64,000 bases of DNA from Micromonospora parathelypteridis (GCF_014201145.1 NZ_JACHDP010000001.1:1364001-1428000), one strand, 5' to 3'; positions 1 to 10,045 are shown, counted from the stretch's first letter. Notes: generated from the letters alone by a model not told the origin. Translations and numbers: made by a program.

Positions 1-900
1 GCCCAGCGACGCCACCGCGATGAGCAGGCCGACGCCGAGCAGACCGACCACCGTCAGGGCACCGAAGACCCGCATCCGTACGCCGGCGGCCCAGAGCAGG
101 CCGACCACCAGGGCCAGCAGGCAGAGCATGGTGCCCACGTCGTTGTAACCGACCAGGACGAAGAGCAGTCCCATCACCGGGAAGAGCGGGGTGGCCAGCT
201 CCCGCCACCAGCCCAGGGCGGCGCCCTTGCGGGCGATCAGGTGCGCGCCCCACAGCACCAGCGCGATCTTGGCCAGCTCGGAGGGCTGCACCTGGACCCC
301 GCCGATGAACAGCCAGAGCAGCCGTGCCTCGATCGGGCCGATCCGGGCGGAATCCTGGTCGGTCAGTCGCGCGTAGGCGAGCAGCAGGTTGAGCAGCAGC
401 AGCAGCCCGATCGAGGTGAACAGCAGCGGCCGGCCCAGCGATCGGTAGGTGCTGGCGGGCAGGCGCTGGCAGGCCCAGAACACCACGATGCCGATCACCG
501 CGAAGATGGCCTGCTTGGTCACCGAGGCCGAGGCGTTGCCGTCCTCGGCGTAGTCCTTCACGCTGGTCGCCGAGAAGACCATGGTCAGCCCGATCAGCAG
601 CAGCAGGCCGGCGCAGGACAGCAGCAGGTAGTAGGAGGCCAGGGGCCGGTCCAGCAGGCCCCGCAGCGCGGCGAGCCCGTTGGCCGCGTCCAACCCGCGC
701 AGCGGCACGGAGGGCGCCGGTTCGGCCTCCCGCGGTGCCGCGCCCGGGTCCGGGCCGCGCACGTCGTCCGGCGGCGCGCTGGCCTCCGCGGTACGCGCAG
801 CGCCCGGTGACCGTCGCGGTCGACCGGCTGTCCTGTCGTCGGTGCCTGGATCCTCCCCCACCCCGACATCATCACCGCTAGCCGCGCCCGGCGGGCCCAC
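1..900 (-). CDS. ftsW: FtsW, septal SEDS glycosyltransferase (partial, C-terminus beyond left edge)
   Basis: SEDS-family peptidoglycan polymerase that works with the class B penicillin-binding protein at the septum. About 300 residues are visible. A Pro/Ala-rich cytoplasmic tail of about 80 residues is followed by membrane segments. The family-typical stretch LTMVFSATS follows the first membrane segment, and VQPSELAKIALVLW lies further on. The frame has no stop before base 1, so the C-terminal half is missing. The GTG at 900 is my choice of start. An in-frame GTG at 930 is possible, but its purine-rich stretch sits directly against it, so neither start has a well-spaced ribosome site. It lies downstream of mraY with only a palindrome between them. 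Confidence 0.9.
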   Translation of the reverse strand, partial: MGPPGAASGDDVGVGEDPGTDDRTAGRPRRSPGAARTAEASAPPDDVRGPDPGAAPREAEPAPSVPLRGLDAANGLAALRGLLDRPLASYYLLLSCAGLLLLIGLTMVFSATSVKDYAEDGNASASVTKQAIFAVIGIVVFWACQRLPASTYRSLGRPLLFTSIGLLLLLNLLLAYARLTDQDSARIGPIEARLLWLFIGGVQVQPSELAKIALVLWGAHLIARKGAALGWWRELATPLFPVMGLLFVLVGYNDVGTMLCLLALVVGLLWAAGVRMRVFGALTVVGLLGVGLLIAVASLG

Positions 901-937
901 AACGCCACCCCGGGCGTGTCGAGCCTCCACCTCCCGC

Positions 938-1007
938 CGATCTTGCACTAACTGCCCGGACACAAGCCGCGTTGCGGGACGTTCCGGGGGCCGAAAGTGC
1001 AAGATCG
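938..1007. repeat. Intergenic hairpin A, GATC-type
   Basis: Inverted repeat with 12-base perfect arms: CGATCTTGCACT at 938-949 and its complement at 996-1007, around a 46-base loop. It lies between mraY and ftsW. The arm core is shared with hairpin B at 13465-13544. No T-run follows, so it is not a classic intrinsic terminator. Confidence 0.85.
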
Positions 1008-1021
1008 CGGGGAAGTGGGGG

Positions 1022-2146
1022 TCAGGTCATGTTGGCGAGGAACTCGCTGTAGAACAGGCCCAGGGCGATGGCCACGCCGATGCCGGCGATGATCCAGAAG
1101 CGCACCACGATGTTGACCTCGCTCCAGCCGGCCAACTCGAAGTGGTGCTGCAGGGGCGACATTCGGAACACCCGTTTACCGGTGGTCTTGAAGGAGATGA
1201 TCTGGATCACCACGGACATCGTGATGATCACGAAGAGCCCGCCGATGATCGGCAGCAGCAGGATGGTGCGGGTGGACATCGCCATGCCGGCGATCAGGCC
1301 GCCCAGCCCCAGGGCCCCGGTGTCGCCCATGAAGATCCGCGCCGGGGACGTGTTCCACCAGAGGAAGCCCACACAGGCCCCGGCCGCCGCTCCGGCTATC
1401 AGCGCGATCTCCAACGGGTCGCGGACCTCGTAGCAGTACGGCTGCGTGTAGCTCGGGTCGGCGCACCAGTGCCGGTACTGCCAGAACGCGATCAACGCGT
1501 ACGCGGCGAGCACCATCACCGACGCGCCGGTGGCCAGGCCGTCCAGGCCATCGGTGAGGTTGACCCCGTTGGTCGCAGCCATCACCACGAAGATGAAGAT
1601 GATCACCGCGCCGACCTTGCTGACCTCCAGGACGTCGATGTCCCGGATGAAGCTCAGCGTGGTGCTGCCCACCGTCTCGGTGTTGGTCGCCAGGCCCCTC
1701 GCGTCGGTCATCGTGCTCGGGAAGTACAGCGCGATCACGCCGAAGACCGCGCCGACCAGGATCTGACCGAGCAGCTTGCCGCGCTTGTTCAGCCCGGCGC
1801 TGTTGCGCTTGCGCACCTTGAGGAAGTCGTCGAGGAAGCCGACCGCGCCGGAGAAGACCATCAGTCCCAGCAGCACCAGCGCGGTGATGGTCGGCTCCAC
1901 CTGCGCGATCTGCTGGTCCGGCAGAGTGGTCAGGGCCAGGTGTCCGGCCACGTACGCGATCACCGTGGCCAGGATGAAGACCACGCCACCCATCGTGGGC
2001 GTGCCCTTCTTGCCCTGGTGCATCGCCGGGCCGTCGCTCCGAATCGGCTGGCCCGCCTTGAGTCGGGTGAAAACCTTGATCGCGATCGGGGTGCAGAAGA
2101 GCGAGACGATGAAGGCCACCCCGACGGCGACGATGACCGCCCTCAT
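1022..2146 (-). CDS. mraY: Phospho-N-acetylmuramoyl-pentapeptide transferase MraY
   Basis: Integral membrane enzyme that transfers phospho-MurNAc-pentapeptide from UDP to undecaprenyl phosphate, forming lipid I. The protein is 374 residues, slightly longer than the usual 360. About ten membrane segments are visible, with the family motifs [16 protein letters not shown] and [12 protein letters not shown] carrying the catalytic aspartates. A histidine-rich [14 protein letters not shown] motif lies near the C-terminus. The ATG overlaps the murF stop as ATGA at 2143-2146, so translation is probably coupled. It is the last cell-wall gene before hairpin A. Confidence 0.98.
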   Translation of the reverse strand: MRAVIVAVGVAFIVSLFCTPIAIKVFTRLKAGQPIRSDGPAMHQGKKGTPTMGGVVFILATVIAYVAGHLALTTLPDQQIAQVEPTITALVLLGLMVFSGAVGFLDDFLKVRKRNSAGLNKRGKLLGQILVGAVFGVIALYFPSTMTDARGLATNTETVGSTTLSFIRDIDVLEVSKVGAVIIFIFVVMAATNGVNLTDGLDGLATGASVMVLAAYALIAFWQYRHWCADPSYTQPYCYEVRDPLEIALIAGAAAGACVGFLWWNTSPARIFMGDTGALGLGGLIAGMAMSTRTILLLPIIGGLFVIITMSVVIQIISFKTTGKRVFRMSPLQHHFELAGWSEVNIVVRFWIIAGIGVAIALGLFYSEFLANMT

Positions 2147-3540
2147 CGGGCGAACTCCCCATCGGCGTCGGCGCGCAGGGCGTCGGCCACCTCCCAGGTC
2201 CGATACCGCGAGCCCTTGACCAGGACGACGTCACCCGGTCGTAGTTCGCCCCGCAGCACCTCGACGGCCGCCGCCTGATCGGTGAGCAACACCGACTCTC
2301 CTCCCCAGTTCCCTACCGCTGTCGCGCCTTCGTGGATCGGCGCGGCCGGCTCGCCCACCACGAGCAGCCGGTCGACACCCAACTCGGCCACGAGTTGGCC
2401 GACCTCGGCGTGGCCGTCGAACTCGAACGGGCCCAGCTCGGCCATGTATCCGAGCACCGCGACGGTACGCCGTCCCCGGCCGATACTGGCCAGCGCCCGC
2501 ACCGCGACCGCCATCGAGGCCGGGTTGGCGTTGTACGAGTCGTCGATGACGGTCACCCCGTCCGGACGGTCGAAGACGTCCATCCGACGGGTCGAGACCA
2601 GCCCCAGCTCGCCGAGGGCCGTGGCCAGCTCGGCCAGCGGCATGCCCAACTCCCGGGCCACCGCCGCCGCGGCGAGAGTGTTCCCGACCTGGTGACGGCC
2701 GCTCAGCCCGAGCCGCACCGACGCGCGGCCCTCCGGGGTGACCAGGGTGTACGACGCGTGTCCCCGCTCGTCCAGCGTGACGTCCTCGGCCCGCAGGTCG
2801 GCATCCGGCGCCTCGCCGTAACGGACCACCCGGGCCTCGGTGCGGCTCGCCATCGCGTCCACCCGTGGGTCGTCGGCGTTCAGCACCGCCAGCCCGTCCG
2901 ACGGCAGGGCCTCGACCAGCTCGCCCTTGGCCAGGGCGATGTTGTCCTGCGAGCCGAACTCGCCGATGTGCGACGTGCCGACGTTGAGCACCACGGAGAT
3001 CCGGGGCGGCACCAGCTCACAGAGGTACCGCACGTGCCCGATCCCGCGCGAGCCCTTCTCCATCACCAGGTAACGGGTGTCCGGCCCGGCCTGCAGAGCG
3101 GTGTACGGGTGCCCCAGCTCGTTGTTGAACGAGCCGGGCGGCGCCACCGTGGCCCCGAGCCGGGTGGTGAGCTGACCGATCAGGTCCTTCGTGGTGGTCT
3201 TGCCGGAGGAGCCGGTCACGCCGATCACGGTCAGCCCGGGCAGCCGGTCCACCGCCGCGCGGGCCAACCGGCCCATCGCGGTCAGGGCGTCGTCGACCAG
3301 CACCATCGGCACCCCGGGCACCTCGCGGGTGCCGAGCACCGCCACCGCGCCGGCCTGGATCGCCGTCGCCGCGTAGTCGTGCCCGTCGACCTTCTCCCCC
3401 GGGAACGCCACGAAGAGCGAACCGGGCCCCACCTTGCGCGAGTCGAACTCCACCGAGCCGGTGACGGTGGCGGCCGGGTCGGCGCCGACCAGCCGCCCGT
3501 CGACCGCCGCGGCCACCTCGGCCAGGCTCAGCGCGATCAC
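2143..3540 (-). CDS. murF: UDP-MurNAc-tripeptide:D-Ala-D-Ala ligase MurF
   Basis: ATP-dependent cytoplasmic ligase that adds D-Ala-D-Ala to UDP-MurNAc-tripeptide, the last soluble precursor step. The protein has 465 residues in the usual Mur order: an N-terminal substrate domain, a central ATPase with the P-loop [13 protein letters not shown] near residue 110, then a C-terminal domain with [13 protein letters not shown], typical of MurF. It starts with GTG, overlapping the murE stop as GTGA, and ends inside the mraY start. The chain of overlaps argues for one operon. Confidence 0.98.
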   Translation of the reverse strand: MIALSLAEVAAAVDGRLVGADPAATVTGSVEFDSRKVGPGSLFVAFPGEKVDGHDYAATAIQAGAVAVLGTREVPGVPMVLVDDALTAMGRLARAAVDRLPGLTVIGVTGSSGKTTTKDLIGQLTTRLGATVAPPGSFNNELGHPYTALQAGPDTRYLVMEKGSRGIGHVRYLCELVPPRISVVLNVGTSHIGEFGSQDNIALAKGELVEALPSDGLAVLNADDPRVDAMASRTEARVVRYGEAPDADLRAEDVTLDERGHASYTLVTPEGRASVRLGLSGRHQVGNTLAAAAVARELGMPLAELATALGELGLVSTRRMDVFDRPDGVTVIDDSYNANPASMAVAVRALASIGRGRRTVAVLGYMAELGPFEFDGHAEVGQLVAELGVDRLLVVGEPAAPIHEGATAVGNWGGESVLLTDQAAAVEVLRGELRPGDVVLVKGSRYRTWEVADALRADADGEFAR

Positions 3541-5060
3541 CGCTGCCCCGCCGGGTCGGCGAAGCGGGCCCGCAGCGCGTCGGACAGCTCGACGTTGTCG
3601 TCGAACGGAAACACCTCGCCCGCCACCTCCTGGCCCCGCTCGTGCCCCTTGCCGAGCAGCGCGATCACGTCGCCCGGCTCGGCCAGCCGCACCGCCTCGT
3701 CGATCGCGGCGCGCCGGCCGGCCACCTCGATGATCCGGGCGGCCGTCGCAGCCCCGTACGCCCCGGCGAGCACCTCGGCGCGGATCTCCGCCGGGTCCTC
3801 GGTACGCGGGTTGTCGTCGGTCACCAGCACCACGTCGGCTCCCTCCGCAGCGGCCGCGCCCATCACCGGGCGCTTACCCCGGTCCCGGTCTCCGCCGGCA
3901 CCGATCACACAGATCAACCGGCCGACGCTCAGCTCGCGCAGCGCGGCCAGCGCGGCCACGATCGCGTCCGACTTGTGCGCGTAGTCGACGACGCCGCGCA
4001 CCGGCCCGACCGACTCGACAAGCTCCAGCCGGCCGGGTACGCCACCGCAGGCGGCCACGCCCTCGGCCGCGGTCGCCGGATCGACACCGGCACCGACAAG
4101 CGCGGCGATGGCCAGCAGCGCGTTGGCCACGTTGTGCCGGCCGGGCAGCGCCACCCCGGCGGACAGCACCACACCGTCCGGGCCGTGCGCGGTGAACCGC
4201 TGGGCGTACCCCTCGCCGCCCACGCCGTCGGCCCACCAGGTCGCGCCCTGGTCGCCGGCGGCCGAGTAGGTGACCGTCGTCGGCTTGTACAGCGGCTGCA
4301 ACGCCGGGTCGTCGTCGTTGAGCACCTCGACCGCGCAGCGCCCGTCGAAGAGCTGGGCCTTCGCGGCGAAGTAGTCGTCGCGGTCGGCGTGGAAGTCCAG
4401 GTGGTCGGAGCCGAAGTTGGTGTAACCCCCGACGGCGAACCGGACACCGCCCACCCGGCCCATTGCCAGGGCATGGCTGGAGACCTCCATGACCACGGCG
4501 GTGACGCCACGCTCGCGTGCGGTGGCCAGCATGGCGTGCAGGTCGGTGGCCTCGGGGGTGGTGCGCACGCTGTCGATCAGCAGATCGCCGAGCCGCGTCT
4601 CCACCGTGCCGATCAGGCCGGTGACGTGCCCAGCGGCCCGCAACCCGGACTCGATCAGGTACGCCGTGGAGGTCTTTCCGGCGGTGCCGGTCACCCCGAT
4701 CACGGTGAGACCTTCGGTCGGGTCGCCGTAGACGGCCGAGGCCAGCTCGCCGAGCACGGCACGCGGGTCGGCAACCACCAGGGTCGGCAGGCCGCTGCCC
4801 GCCGCCAGCTCCGCACCCGCCGGGTCGGTCAGCAGGGCGACGGCGCCCGCCTCGGCGGCACCGGCGGCGAACTCCGCGCCGTGCCGACGGGCACCGGGCA
4901 GCGCCGCGTAGAGGTCACCGGGGTGGACCTCCTGGCTGGCGTGGGTGGCCCCGGTGACGACCACCGTGGCGGCGTCCGCCGGGAGGTCGACGGCGAGTCG
5001 GACGGCGAGATCACCGAGCCGGACTCCGGTCACGGTACGTGGACGTGGATTGCCGGGCAC
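3537..5060 (-). CDS. murE: UDP-MurNAc-L-Ala-D-Glu:meso-diaminopimelate ligase MurE
   Basis: Cytoplasmic ligase that adds the third stem-peptide residue. The protein has 507 residues. The P-loop VTGTAGKTSTAYL lies near residue 125. The C-terminal motif DDNPRTEDP contains the DNPR signature that in this family selects meso-diaminopimelate rather than lysine, which fits the meso-DAP wall of Micromonosporaceae. The start is the GTG at 5060. There is no Shine-Dalgarno site, but TAGGGT lies eight bases upstream, so an internal leaderless promoter is possible. The gap to ftsI upstream is 91 bases. Confidence 0.97.
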   Translation of the reverse strand: MPGNPRPRTVTGVRLGDLAVRLAVDLPADAATVVVTGATHASQEVHPGDLYAALPGARRHGAEFAAGAAEAGAVALLTDPAGAELAAGSGLPTLVVADPRAVLGELASAVYGDPTEGLTVIGVTGTAGKTSTAYLIESGLRAAGHVTGLIGTVETRLGDLLIDSVRTTPEATDLHAMLATARERGVTAVVMEVSSHALAMGRVGGVRFAVGGYTNFGSDHLDFHADRDDYFAAKAQLFDGRCAVEVLNDDDPALQPLYKPTTVTYSAAGDQGATWWADGVGGEGYAQRFTAHGPDGVVLSAGVALPGRHNVANALLAIAALVGAGVDPATAAEGVAACGGVPGRLELVESVGPVRGVVDYAHKSDAIVAALAALRELSVGRLICVIGAGGDRDRGKRPVMGAAAAEGADVVLVTDDNPRTEDPAEIRAEVLAGAYGAATAARIIEVAGRRAAIDEAVRLAEPGDVIALLGKGHERGQEVAGEVFPFDDNVELSDALRARFADPAGQR

Positions 5061-5151
5061 GGCGTCAGACCCTACCCGGTCGTCCGGTTCCGGCCGTACA
5101 GCCGCCCCGGTAGTTCGTCGGCACTCACCGATGATGTCCCGCCGTCGCTGC

Positions 5152-7359
5152 TCAGCGCGGATAGACCGTGAACTTGGGTGCGGAACCGCCGGTGGACGGC
5201 GGCACGCGATAGTGACGCAGAGTGAACTGCATCATGTCGCGGAACGCCGGCCCGGTGATCGCCGCGCCCCCACCGCCGGGCGCGTACGCGAAGACCGCGA
5301 TCACGTACCGGGGGTTCTCGGCGGGAGCCATGCCGATGAAGGAGGACACCTTGTCGGTCTCGATCCTGCCGTCGGCCAGCCGCGAGCCGGTGCCGGTCTT
5401 GCCCGCGACCCGGTAGCCCGGGACCGCGGCGGTCAGGCCGGTCGCGTGATCGACAGTGGTGACCGCCTCCAGCATGGTGCGCAGGGCTGCCGCGTTCTGC
5501 GGGCTGAGCACCGACCGGGTGACCGGAGCCGGCGCGGGGGTGCGCTTGCCGTCCGGGGCGATCACCTCCTTGATGAGGTGCGGCTGCACGTACGTGCCGT
5601 TGTTGGCGATCGCGGCGTACGCGGCGGCCATCTGCAGCGGCGTGGCGTCGACGCTGTGCCCGATCGGCACCGACCCGTACGACGATTCGCTCCACTCGTC
5701 GGCCGGCAGCAGTCGCCCGCTGGCCTCCCCCGGCATCCCCTCGCCGGTCGGTTTGCCCAGCCCGAACCGCTTCTGGTAGTCGATCAACCGGTCCCGGCCG
5801 AGCTTGTCGGCGATCGTGATGGTGCCGACGTTCGACGAGTAGGCGAGCATCCCGGGGATGCTCATCCGTTTGCCATTGGCGGGATGCGTGTCGGAGAACC
5901 AGGTGTCGCCCTTCTTGATGCTGTTGGCGATGGGCAGCGTGGTGTCCGGGGTGATCACCCCCTCCTGCAGGGCCGCGCCGTAGGTGATCGCCTTGTGGAT
6001 TGAGCCGGGGTCGACGATGAAGCTGGTCGCCGCGTCCTCCCGGGCGACCGGGTCGCTCGGGAGCGGCTTCGCCGCGCTGTAGGTGGGATTACTGGCCTGG
6101 GCCAGCACCGCGCCGGAGGGAATCTCGATGATCACGGCCGCGCCGGTGCCGCCCCGCAGCTGGGCCATGCCCGCGCTGAGGATCTGCTGCGTCCGGAACT
6201 GCAGGTCACGATCGAGGGTGAGGCGCAGGGAACTACCCGGCTTGGCGGGCGTGGTCCGGTTGTAGCCGCCCGGAATCGCCGCGTCGAGGTCGCGGCGGCC
6301 GGCCTCGTACACCCGCTTGCCGTCCTGTCCGGCGAGCAGGTCGTCGTAGCGGGCCTCCAGCCCCTCCAACCCGGTCATGTCCTGGCTGGTGAAGCCGATC
6401 AGGTTGGCTGCCAGGTCACCGCCGGGCACGTCGCGGCGTTCGTCGCGGTGCACCCCGATCCCGGGCAGTTCCAGCGCCTGCACCTGCTTGGCGGTCGAGA
6501 TCTCCACCCCTCGGGCCAGGTACACGAATCGGGACTCGTTGCCGTTCTCCAGCTTGCGGGGCTTGAGCAGATCGGCGAGCTTCGACGCCGGGATCGCGAG
6601 CAGTGGTGAGAGCGCCTTGGCGGTGCCGGCCGGGTCCTCGACCTCGGTGGGGTCGGCGAACACGTACCGCGCCTCGACGCTGCGAACCAGCAGGGCGCCG
6701 GTGCTGTCGTAGATCGCTCCCCGCGGCGCGGGCAGCTCGACCGTGCGGAGGCGGTCGGAGATGCCGCCGCCGGCGTACGCCGGGGTGTCGACCGCCTGAA
6801 GGAAGATCAGCCGGATTCCGATGGTGGCGAACAGCGTCAGGGCGAGCGCGGTGCCCAGCCGCAGCCGCAGCCGCGAGTCGGCCAGCTTCGGGGGACGCGG
6901 TGGCTTGCGCGACGGCCGGCGGGCCGCCGGGCGGTCGCCGCGCCGCGGCGCGCGCGGCGTGGTCCGGCGGCGTGGCGGCGGCTCGTCGACGCCCGGGCCC
7001 CGGGGGGTACGCGGCGCGACGGTGCGCACGACACCCCCGCGTCCGGCGGCCGGGGCGTCGCGCCGGCCGGCCCTGGCGGCGGCCCGACCGCCGTCGAGCA
7101 CCTGCAACGCCGGTCGGAACGGGTCACCGGATCGGGTGCTGCGCGGTGTACGCCGCTGCTCGGCGCCCACGCTGCGGGGTGGGGTGCCGCGGTCCTCGCG
7201 GACGGTCCGACCCCTCGGCGTGTACGCCCGGGCGCCGGAGATGCCCCCGATGCCCGGCTCGCCGGTGCGCGGCTCGCCGTCGGTGGGGCCTGCGTCACGC
7301 GAAGAACCGCGCCGGGCCCCTTTCGGGTCCCGGCGCGGCTCGTCCGACCTTGGTGCCAC
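5152..7359 (-). CDS. ftsI: Septal class B penicillin-binding protein (FtsI/PBP3 type)
   Basis: Transpeptidase that crosslinks septal peptidoglycan as the partner of FtsW. The protein has 735 residues. A basic, Pro/Arg-rich cytoplasmic tail of about 150 residues precedes one membrane segment (LGTALALTLFATIGIRLIF). A dimerisation domain follows, then the transpeptidase domain with S453-I-H-K456, YSSNVGT (SxN motif) and AGKTGTG (KTG motif). The GTG start lies three bases past the ftsL stop, and GGGAGG sits inside the end of ftsL. The long basic tail is common in actinobacterial homologues. Confidence 0.96.
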   Translation of the reverse strand: MAPRSDEPRRDPKGARRGSSRDAGPTDGEPRTGEPGIGGISGARAYTPRGRTVREDRGTPPRSVGAEQRRTPRSTRSGDPFRPALQVLDGGRAAARAGRRDAPAAGRGGVVRTVAPRTPRGPGVDEPPPRRRTTPRAPRRGDRPAARRPSRKPPRPPKLADSRLRLRLGTALALTLFATIGIRLIFLQAVDTPAYAGGGISDRLRTVELPAPRGAIYDSTGALLVRSVEARYVFADPTEVEDPAGTAKALSPLLAIPASKLADLLKPRKLENGNESRFVYLARGVEISTAKQVQALELPGIGVHRDERRDVPGGDLAANLIGFTSQDMTGLEGLEARYDDLLAGQDGKRVYEAGRRDLDAAIPGGYNRTTPAKPGSSLRLTLDRDLQFRTQQILSAGMAQLRGGTGAAVIIEIPSGAVLAQASNPTYSAAKPLPSDPVAREDAATSFIVDPGSIHKAITYGAALQEGVITPDTTLPIANSIKKGDTWFSDTHPANGKRMSIPGMLAYSSNVGTITIADKLGRDRLIDYQKRFGLGKPTGEGMPGEASGRLLPADEWSESSYGSVPIGHSVDATPLQMAAAYAAIANNGTYVQPHLIKEVIAPDGKRTPAPAPVTRSVLSPQNAAALRTMLEAVTTVDHATGLTAAVPGYRVAGKTGTGSRLADGRIETDKVSSFIGMAPAENPRYVIAVFAYAPGGGGAAITGPAFRDMMQFTLRHYRVPPSTGGSAPKFTVYPR

Positions 7360-7362
7360 CGG

Positions 7363-7968
7363 TCAGCCTCCCGCACCCTGGCTGGTCACCGACGGCTGGC
7401 CGCTCGCCGGCTGCGGCACGCCGATCGTCTTGCCGTCCGGCAGCCGGACGTAGCCCGGCTCGCCAGCGTCGACCAGACCCAGCCGCCGTGCCTCGGCGGT
7501 CAGGTTGCCCGGCGCCTCGGCGTCGGCGATCTGCTTGTCGAGCTGCTGCTTCTCCACGTCCAGTCGAGCCTGCTGCTGCTGCAACCGCTCCAACCGGAAC
7601 GCGTTCTCGTTGATCTTGGTGTTGACCGCCAGGATGCCCAGCACCCCACCGACCACCAGCACCACGATCAGCGCCGCGAACGGCGCGCGCGGCACCGACA
7701 CCGGCGGCGGCGGCGCCACCCGCAACCGCGGCGGGCGGGCGCTGGCGGCGTTGCCGGCCTTCTCGACCGGCCGCAGCGCGGCGGCGCCCTGAGTCGGGAA
7801 CTCGCGCGCCCCCCGGGCGCGAGTCTCCCCCTGCCGGTTCACTCGATCGATGCGTGGCGTACCGTTTCCGAGGCGCGGAGCCCGCTCCGCCGCGGTCCGG
7901 CCCCCCGACCGCGGTGTGCGCTGCCCGCCGCCGGTGACGTCCCGGCGGTCGCGCTTGTCAATGTTCAT
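7363..7968 (-). CDS. ftsL: FtsL-like divisome coiled-coil membrane protein
   Basis: Small bitopic membrane protein, assigned mainly by position between rsmH and ftsI and by architecture. A basic disordered cytoplasmic region covers about residues 1-105. One membrane helix (FAALIVVLVVGGVLGILAV) is followed by a Gln/Leu-rich coiled coil (RLERLQQQQARLDVEK) and a short extracytoplasmic tail with the usual EARRLGLVDAGEPGY block. FtsL and FtsB are hard to tell apart by sequence. I chose the ATG at 7968 because GGGGGAGGG directly precedes it; an upstream start at 7986 adds six residues. Confidence 0.85.
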   Translation of the reverse strand: MNIDKRDRRDVTGGGQRTPRSGGRTAAERAPRLGNGTPRIDRVNRQGETRARGAREFPTQGAAALRPVEKAGNAASARPPRLRVAPPPPVSVPRAPFAALIVVLVVGGVLGILAVNTKINENAFRLERLQQQQARLDVEKQQLDKQIADAEAPGNLTAEARRLGLVDAGEPGYVRLPDGKTIGVPQPASGQPSVTSQGAGG

Positions 7969-8027
7969 GTCCCTCCCCCTCAACATCCCGTCCCTCTGCC
8001 GTCCCGGTGCCCCTGACCCCCCACGGA

Positions 8028-9068
8028 TCAGGCGGACCCCGTGCCCGGTTGGTGCATTCCCTTCACCCGTCGGCGAGACCGTTCGCGGTCGGTCCGCCCT
8101 TGCTCTGTCGCGTTCGGGTCGAGCCGTTCCGCGGCCCGCAACCGCACCGATGCGGCGCGCGGGTTCGCGGCGACCTCCGCCTCCCCGGGCAGTTCGGCGC
8201 CCCGGCTGAGCAGCCGGAACGTCGGACCGGACCCGGGAAGCTCGACCGGGAGGTCGACCGGGCCCTTGTTGCGGACCCGGTCCGCGAGCGCCGCCTTGGT
8301 GAGCCTGTCCTCCAGGGAGTGGTAGGACAGGACCACCATGCGACCGCCCACGGTCAGTGCGTCGAGTGCGGACGGCAGCGCTGTCTCCAGCGCTGCCAGC
8401 TCTCTGTTTACCTCGATCCGTAAAGCCTGAAACGTTCTCTTTGCCGGGTGCCCACCCGTTCGTCGGGCTGGTGCCGGAATGGAGTCCCGAACCAGCTCCG
8501 CCAACAGCGCCGACGAGGTGATCCGGGCGCGTTCCCGCTCCCGGATGATCGCCGAGGCGATCCGGCCGGCGAACTTCTCCTCGCCGTAGACCCGCAGCAC
8601 CCGGGCCAGGTCCGGATGCGCGTAGGTGTTGACCACCTCTTCGGCGGTCACCCCCCGGGTCTGGTCCATCCGCATGTCCAGCGGAGCGTCCTGGGCGTAC
8701 GCGAACCCGCGGTCGGGCGCGTCCAACTGCAGCGACGAGACGCCCAGGTCGAACAGGATCCCGTCGATGCCCGGATAGCCCAGCCGGTCCAGCACATCGG
8801 GCAGTTCGTCGTAGACGGCGTGCTCCAGATGCACCCGATCGGCGAACCGGGCCAGCCGGACCCGCGCGTGAGCGAGCGCCTCGGTGTCCCGGTCGAGCCC
8901 GATCAGGACCGTCTCCGGGTGCGCCTCGAGCACCGCCTCCGCGTGCCCGGCCAGGCCGAGCGTCGCGTCGACGTGGACCGTACGGCCGCCTCGACCCAGC
9001 GCGGGGGCCAGCAGCTCAAGACACCGCTCAAGCAGCACCGGCACGTGCGTGCCGCGCAACTCCCCCAT
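8028..9068 (-). CDS. rsmH: 16S rRNA (cytosine-1402 N4)-methyltransferase RsmH (MraW)
   Basis: SAM-dependent methyltransferase that modifies C1402 in the decoding centre of 16S rRNA, conserved at the head of the division cluster. The protein has 346 residues. It opens with [15 protein letters not shown] and has the SAM motif [10 protein letters not shown]. The family blocks [14 protein letters not shown] and [10 protein letters not shown] follow. I chose the ATG at 9068 because homologues begin just before the HVPVL block; the frame stays open further upstream by chance. It lies 60 bases upstream of ftsL, probably in one transcript. Confidence 0.97.
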   Translation of the reverse strand: MGELRGTHVPVLLERCLELLAPALGRGGRTVHVDATLGLAGHAEAVLEAHPETVLIGLDRDTEALAHARVRLARFADRVHLEHAVYDELPDVLDRLGYPGIDGILFDLGVSSLQLDAPDRGFAYAQDAPLDMRMDQTRGVTAEEVVNTYAHPDLARVLRVYGEEKFAGRIASAIIRERERARITSSALLAELVRDSIPAPARRTGGHPAKRTFQALRIEVNRELAALETALPSALDALTVGGRMVVLSYHSLEDRLTKAALADRVRNKGPVDLPVELPGSGPTFRLLSRGAELPGEAEVAANPRAASVRLRAAERLDPNATEQGRTDRERSRRRVKGMHQPGTGSA

Positions 9069-9273
9069 GTTGACCCCCACTGGTTGAAACGTCCGTTCTC
9101 CTCGTGCGCCTGTCGTCGGACGGCGCTGCCGTCGTACCGCCAGATCCCCATCCGCTCCCGCCGGACACCGGACCGTCGCCCGATGACTGGATCGTGCGCC
9201 TGGCACCGGGGAAGTGATGCCAGGAACTCGAAAGCGGCTGGAGATCTCGCAGTACGTCGGGCGCCGTTCCGCC

Positions 9274-9705
9274 CTACAGACCGCCGGGCAGCACCCCCTC
9301 CTCGATGTCGGCGAAGTCGTCTTCGCTCTCGGCGAGGTAGGTCTCCCAGGCGACCTTGTCCCAGATCTCCACCCGCGTGCTCGCGCCGATCACCACCAGC
9401 TCACGGTCCAGCGCGGCGTACGCCCGCAGGTGGGCAGGGATGGTCACCCGTCCCTGCTTGTCCGGAACCTCGTCGTGCGCGCTGGCGAAGAAGACCCGGC
9501 TGTAGGCCCGGGCCGCCTTGTGCGTCATCGGCTGCGCGCGCAACTGCTCCGCGATCCGCTGGAACTCAGGGGTCGGGAAGACGTAGAGGCAGCGCTCCTG
9601 CCCTTTGGTGACCACGACACCCCCCGCCAGCTCATCCCGGAACTTGGCCGGAAGGATCAACCGGCCCTTTTCGTCCAGGCGTGGAGTGTGGGTGCCGAGA
9701 AACAA
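9274..9705 (-). CDS. mraZ: Transcriptional regulator MraZ
   Basis: AbrB-fold DNA-binding regulator of the division cluster, typically autoregulatory. It has 143 residues, the standard length, and contains both SpoVT-AbrB-like halves ([15 protein letters not shown] and [13 protein letters not shown]). Homologues begin [10 protein letters not shown], so the start must be the TTG at 9703-9705. A purine-rich GAGGGGG site lies about nine bases upstream. TTG starts are weak, which would keep MraZ low. The frame stays open upstream to 10362, but that stretch is not coding. Three periodic GTGGAG/GTGGGG boxes lie 85-110 bases upstream. Confidence 0.97.
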   Translation of the reverse strand: MFLGTHTPRLDEKGRLILPAKFRDELAGGVVVTKGQERCLYVFPTPEFQRIAEQLRAQPMTHKAARAYSRVFFASAHDEVPDKQGRVTIPAHLRAYAALDRELVVIGASTRVEIWDKVAWETYLAESEDDFADIEEGVLPGGL

Positions 9706-9789
9706 CGGCCCTACCCCCTCGCCCCTGAGCGGCGTTCGCGGCGCCGCTGACCCCCCGGGCCGGTGAGCCCTCCCGGCCTCACCATTGGT

Positions 9790-9815
9790 CCCCACTCTAC
9801 TCCACTTCCCTCCAC
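9790..9815 (-). promoter_or_regulatory. Candidate MraZ operator for mraZ
   Basis: On the minus strand three boxes follow each other at exact 10-base steps: GTGGAG (9815-9810), GTGGAG (9805-9800) and GTGGGG (9795-9790), each separated by four bases. MraZ operators in other bacteria are three or four short G-rich direct repeats with 10-base periodicity upstream of mraZ. Position, spacing and orientation match; binding is inferred. Confidence 0.75.
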
Positions 9816-9877
9816 CCGCAACCAGAATCGCCCGCGTGGCGTGACCGATCGGAGGGCAAAACCGCACGTCACAAGGG

Positions 9878-9893
9878 GTGGAGCGGAGTGGAG
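9878..9893 (+). promoter_or_regulatory. Second GTGGAG box pair facing murT
   Basis: Two plus-strand GTGGAG boxes at 9878-9883 and 9888-9893 have the same 10-base step and four-base spacer as the mraZ set but the opposite orientation, towards murT. They lie 153 bases before the murT start. The whole 9706-10045 stretch holds no gene; besides these boxes and the murT -10 element I see nothing else in it. Confidence 0.55.
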
Positions 9894-10032
9894 GGCCACG
9901 GCGGCCCCCCGGCGTGGTCCGCTTTCCGACATAGATCGACTCCGTCCGGCGGACGCCCACCTGGCCGCGCGCGCAGCCACCACGGCCGAACGGTTCACCG
10001 TCGGCGGCGATCTGGTGAGGCGGGCGGTCCGG

Positions 10033-10038
10033 TAACCT
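10033..10038 (+). promoter_or_regulatory. -10 element of murT, leaderless type
   Basis: TAACCT ends seven bases before the GTG at 10046, with no Shine-Dalgarno sequence between. This spacing places the transcription start at or next to the start codon. Confidence 0.6.
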
Positions 10039-10045
10039 CGCTCGC

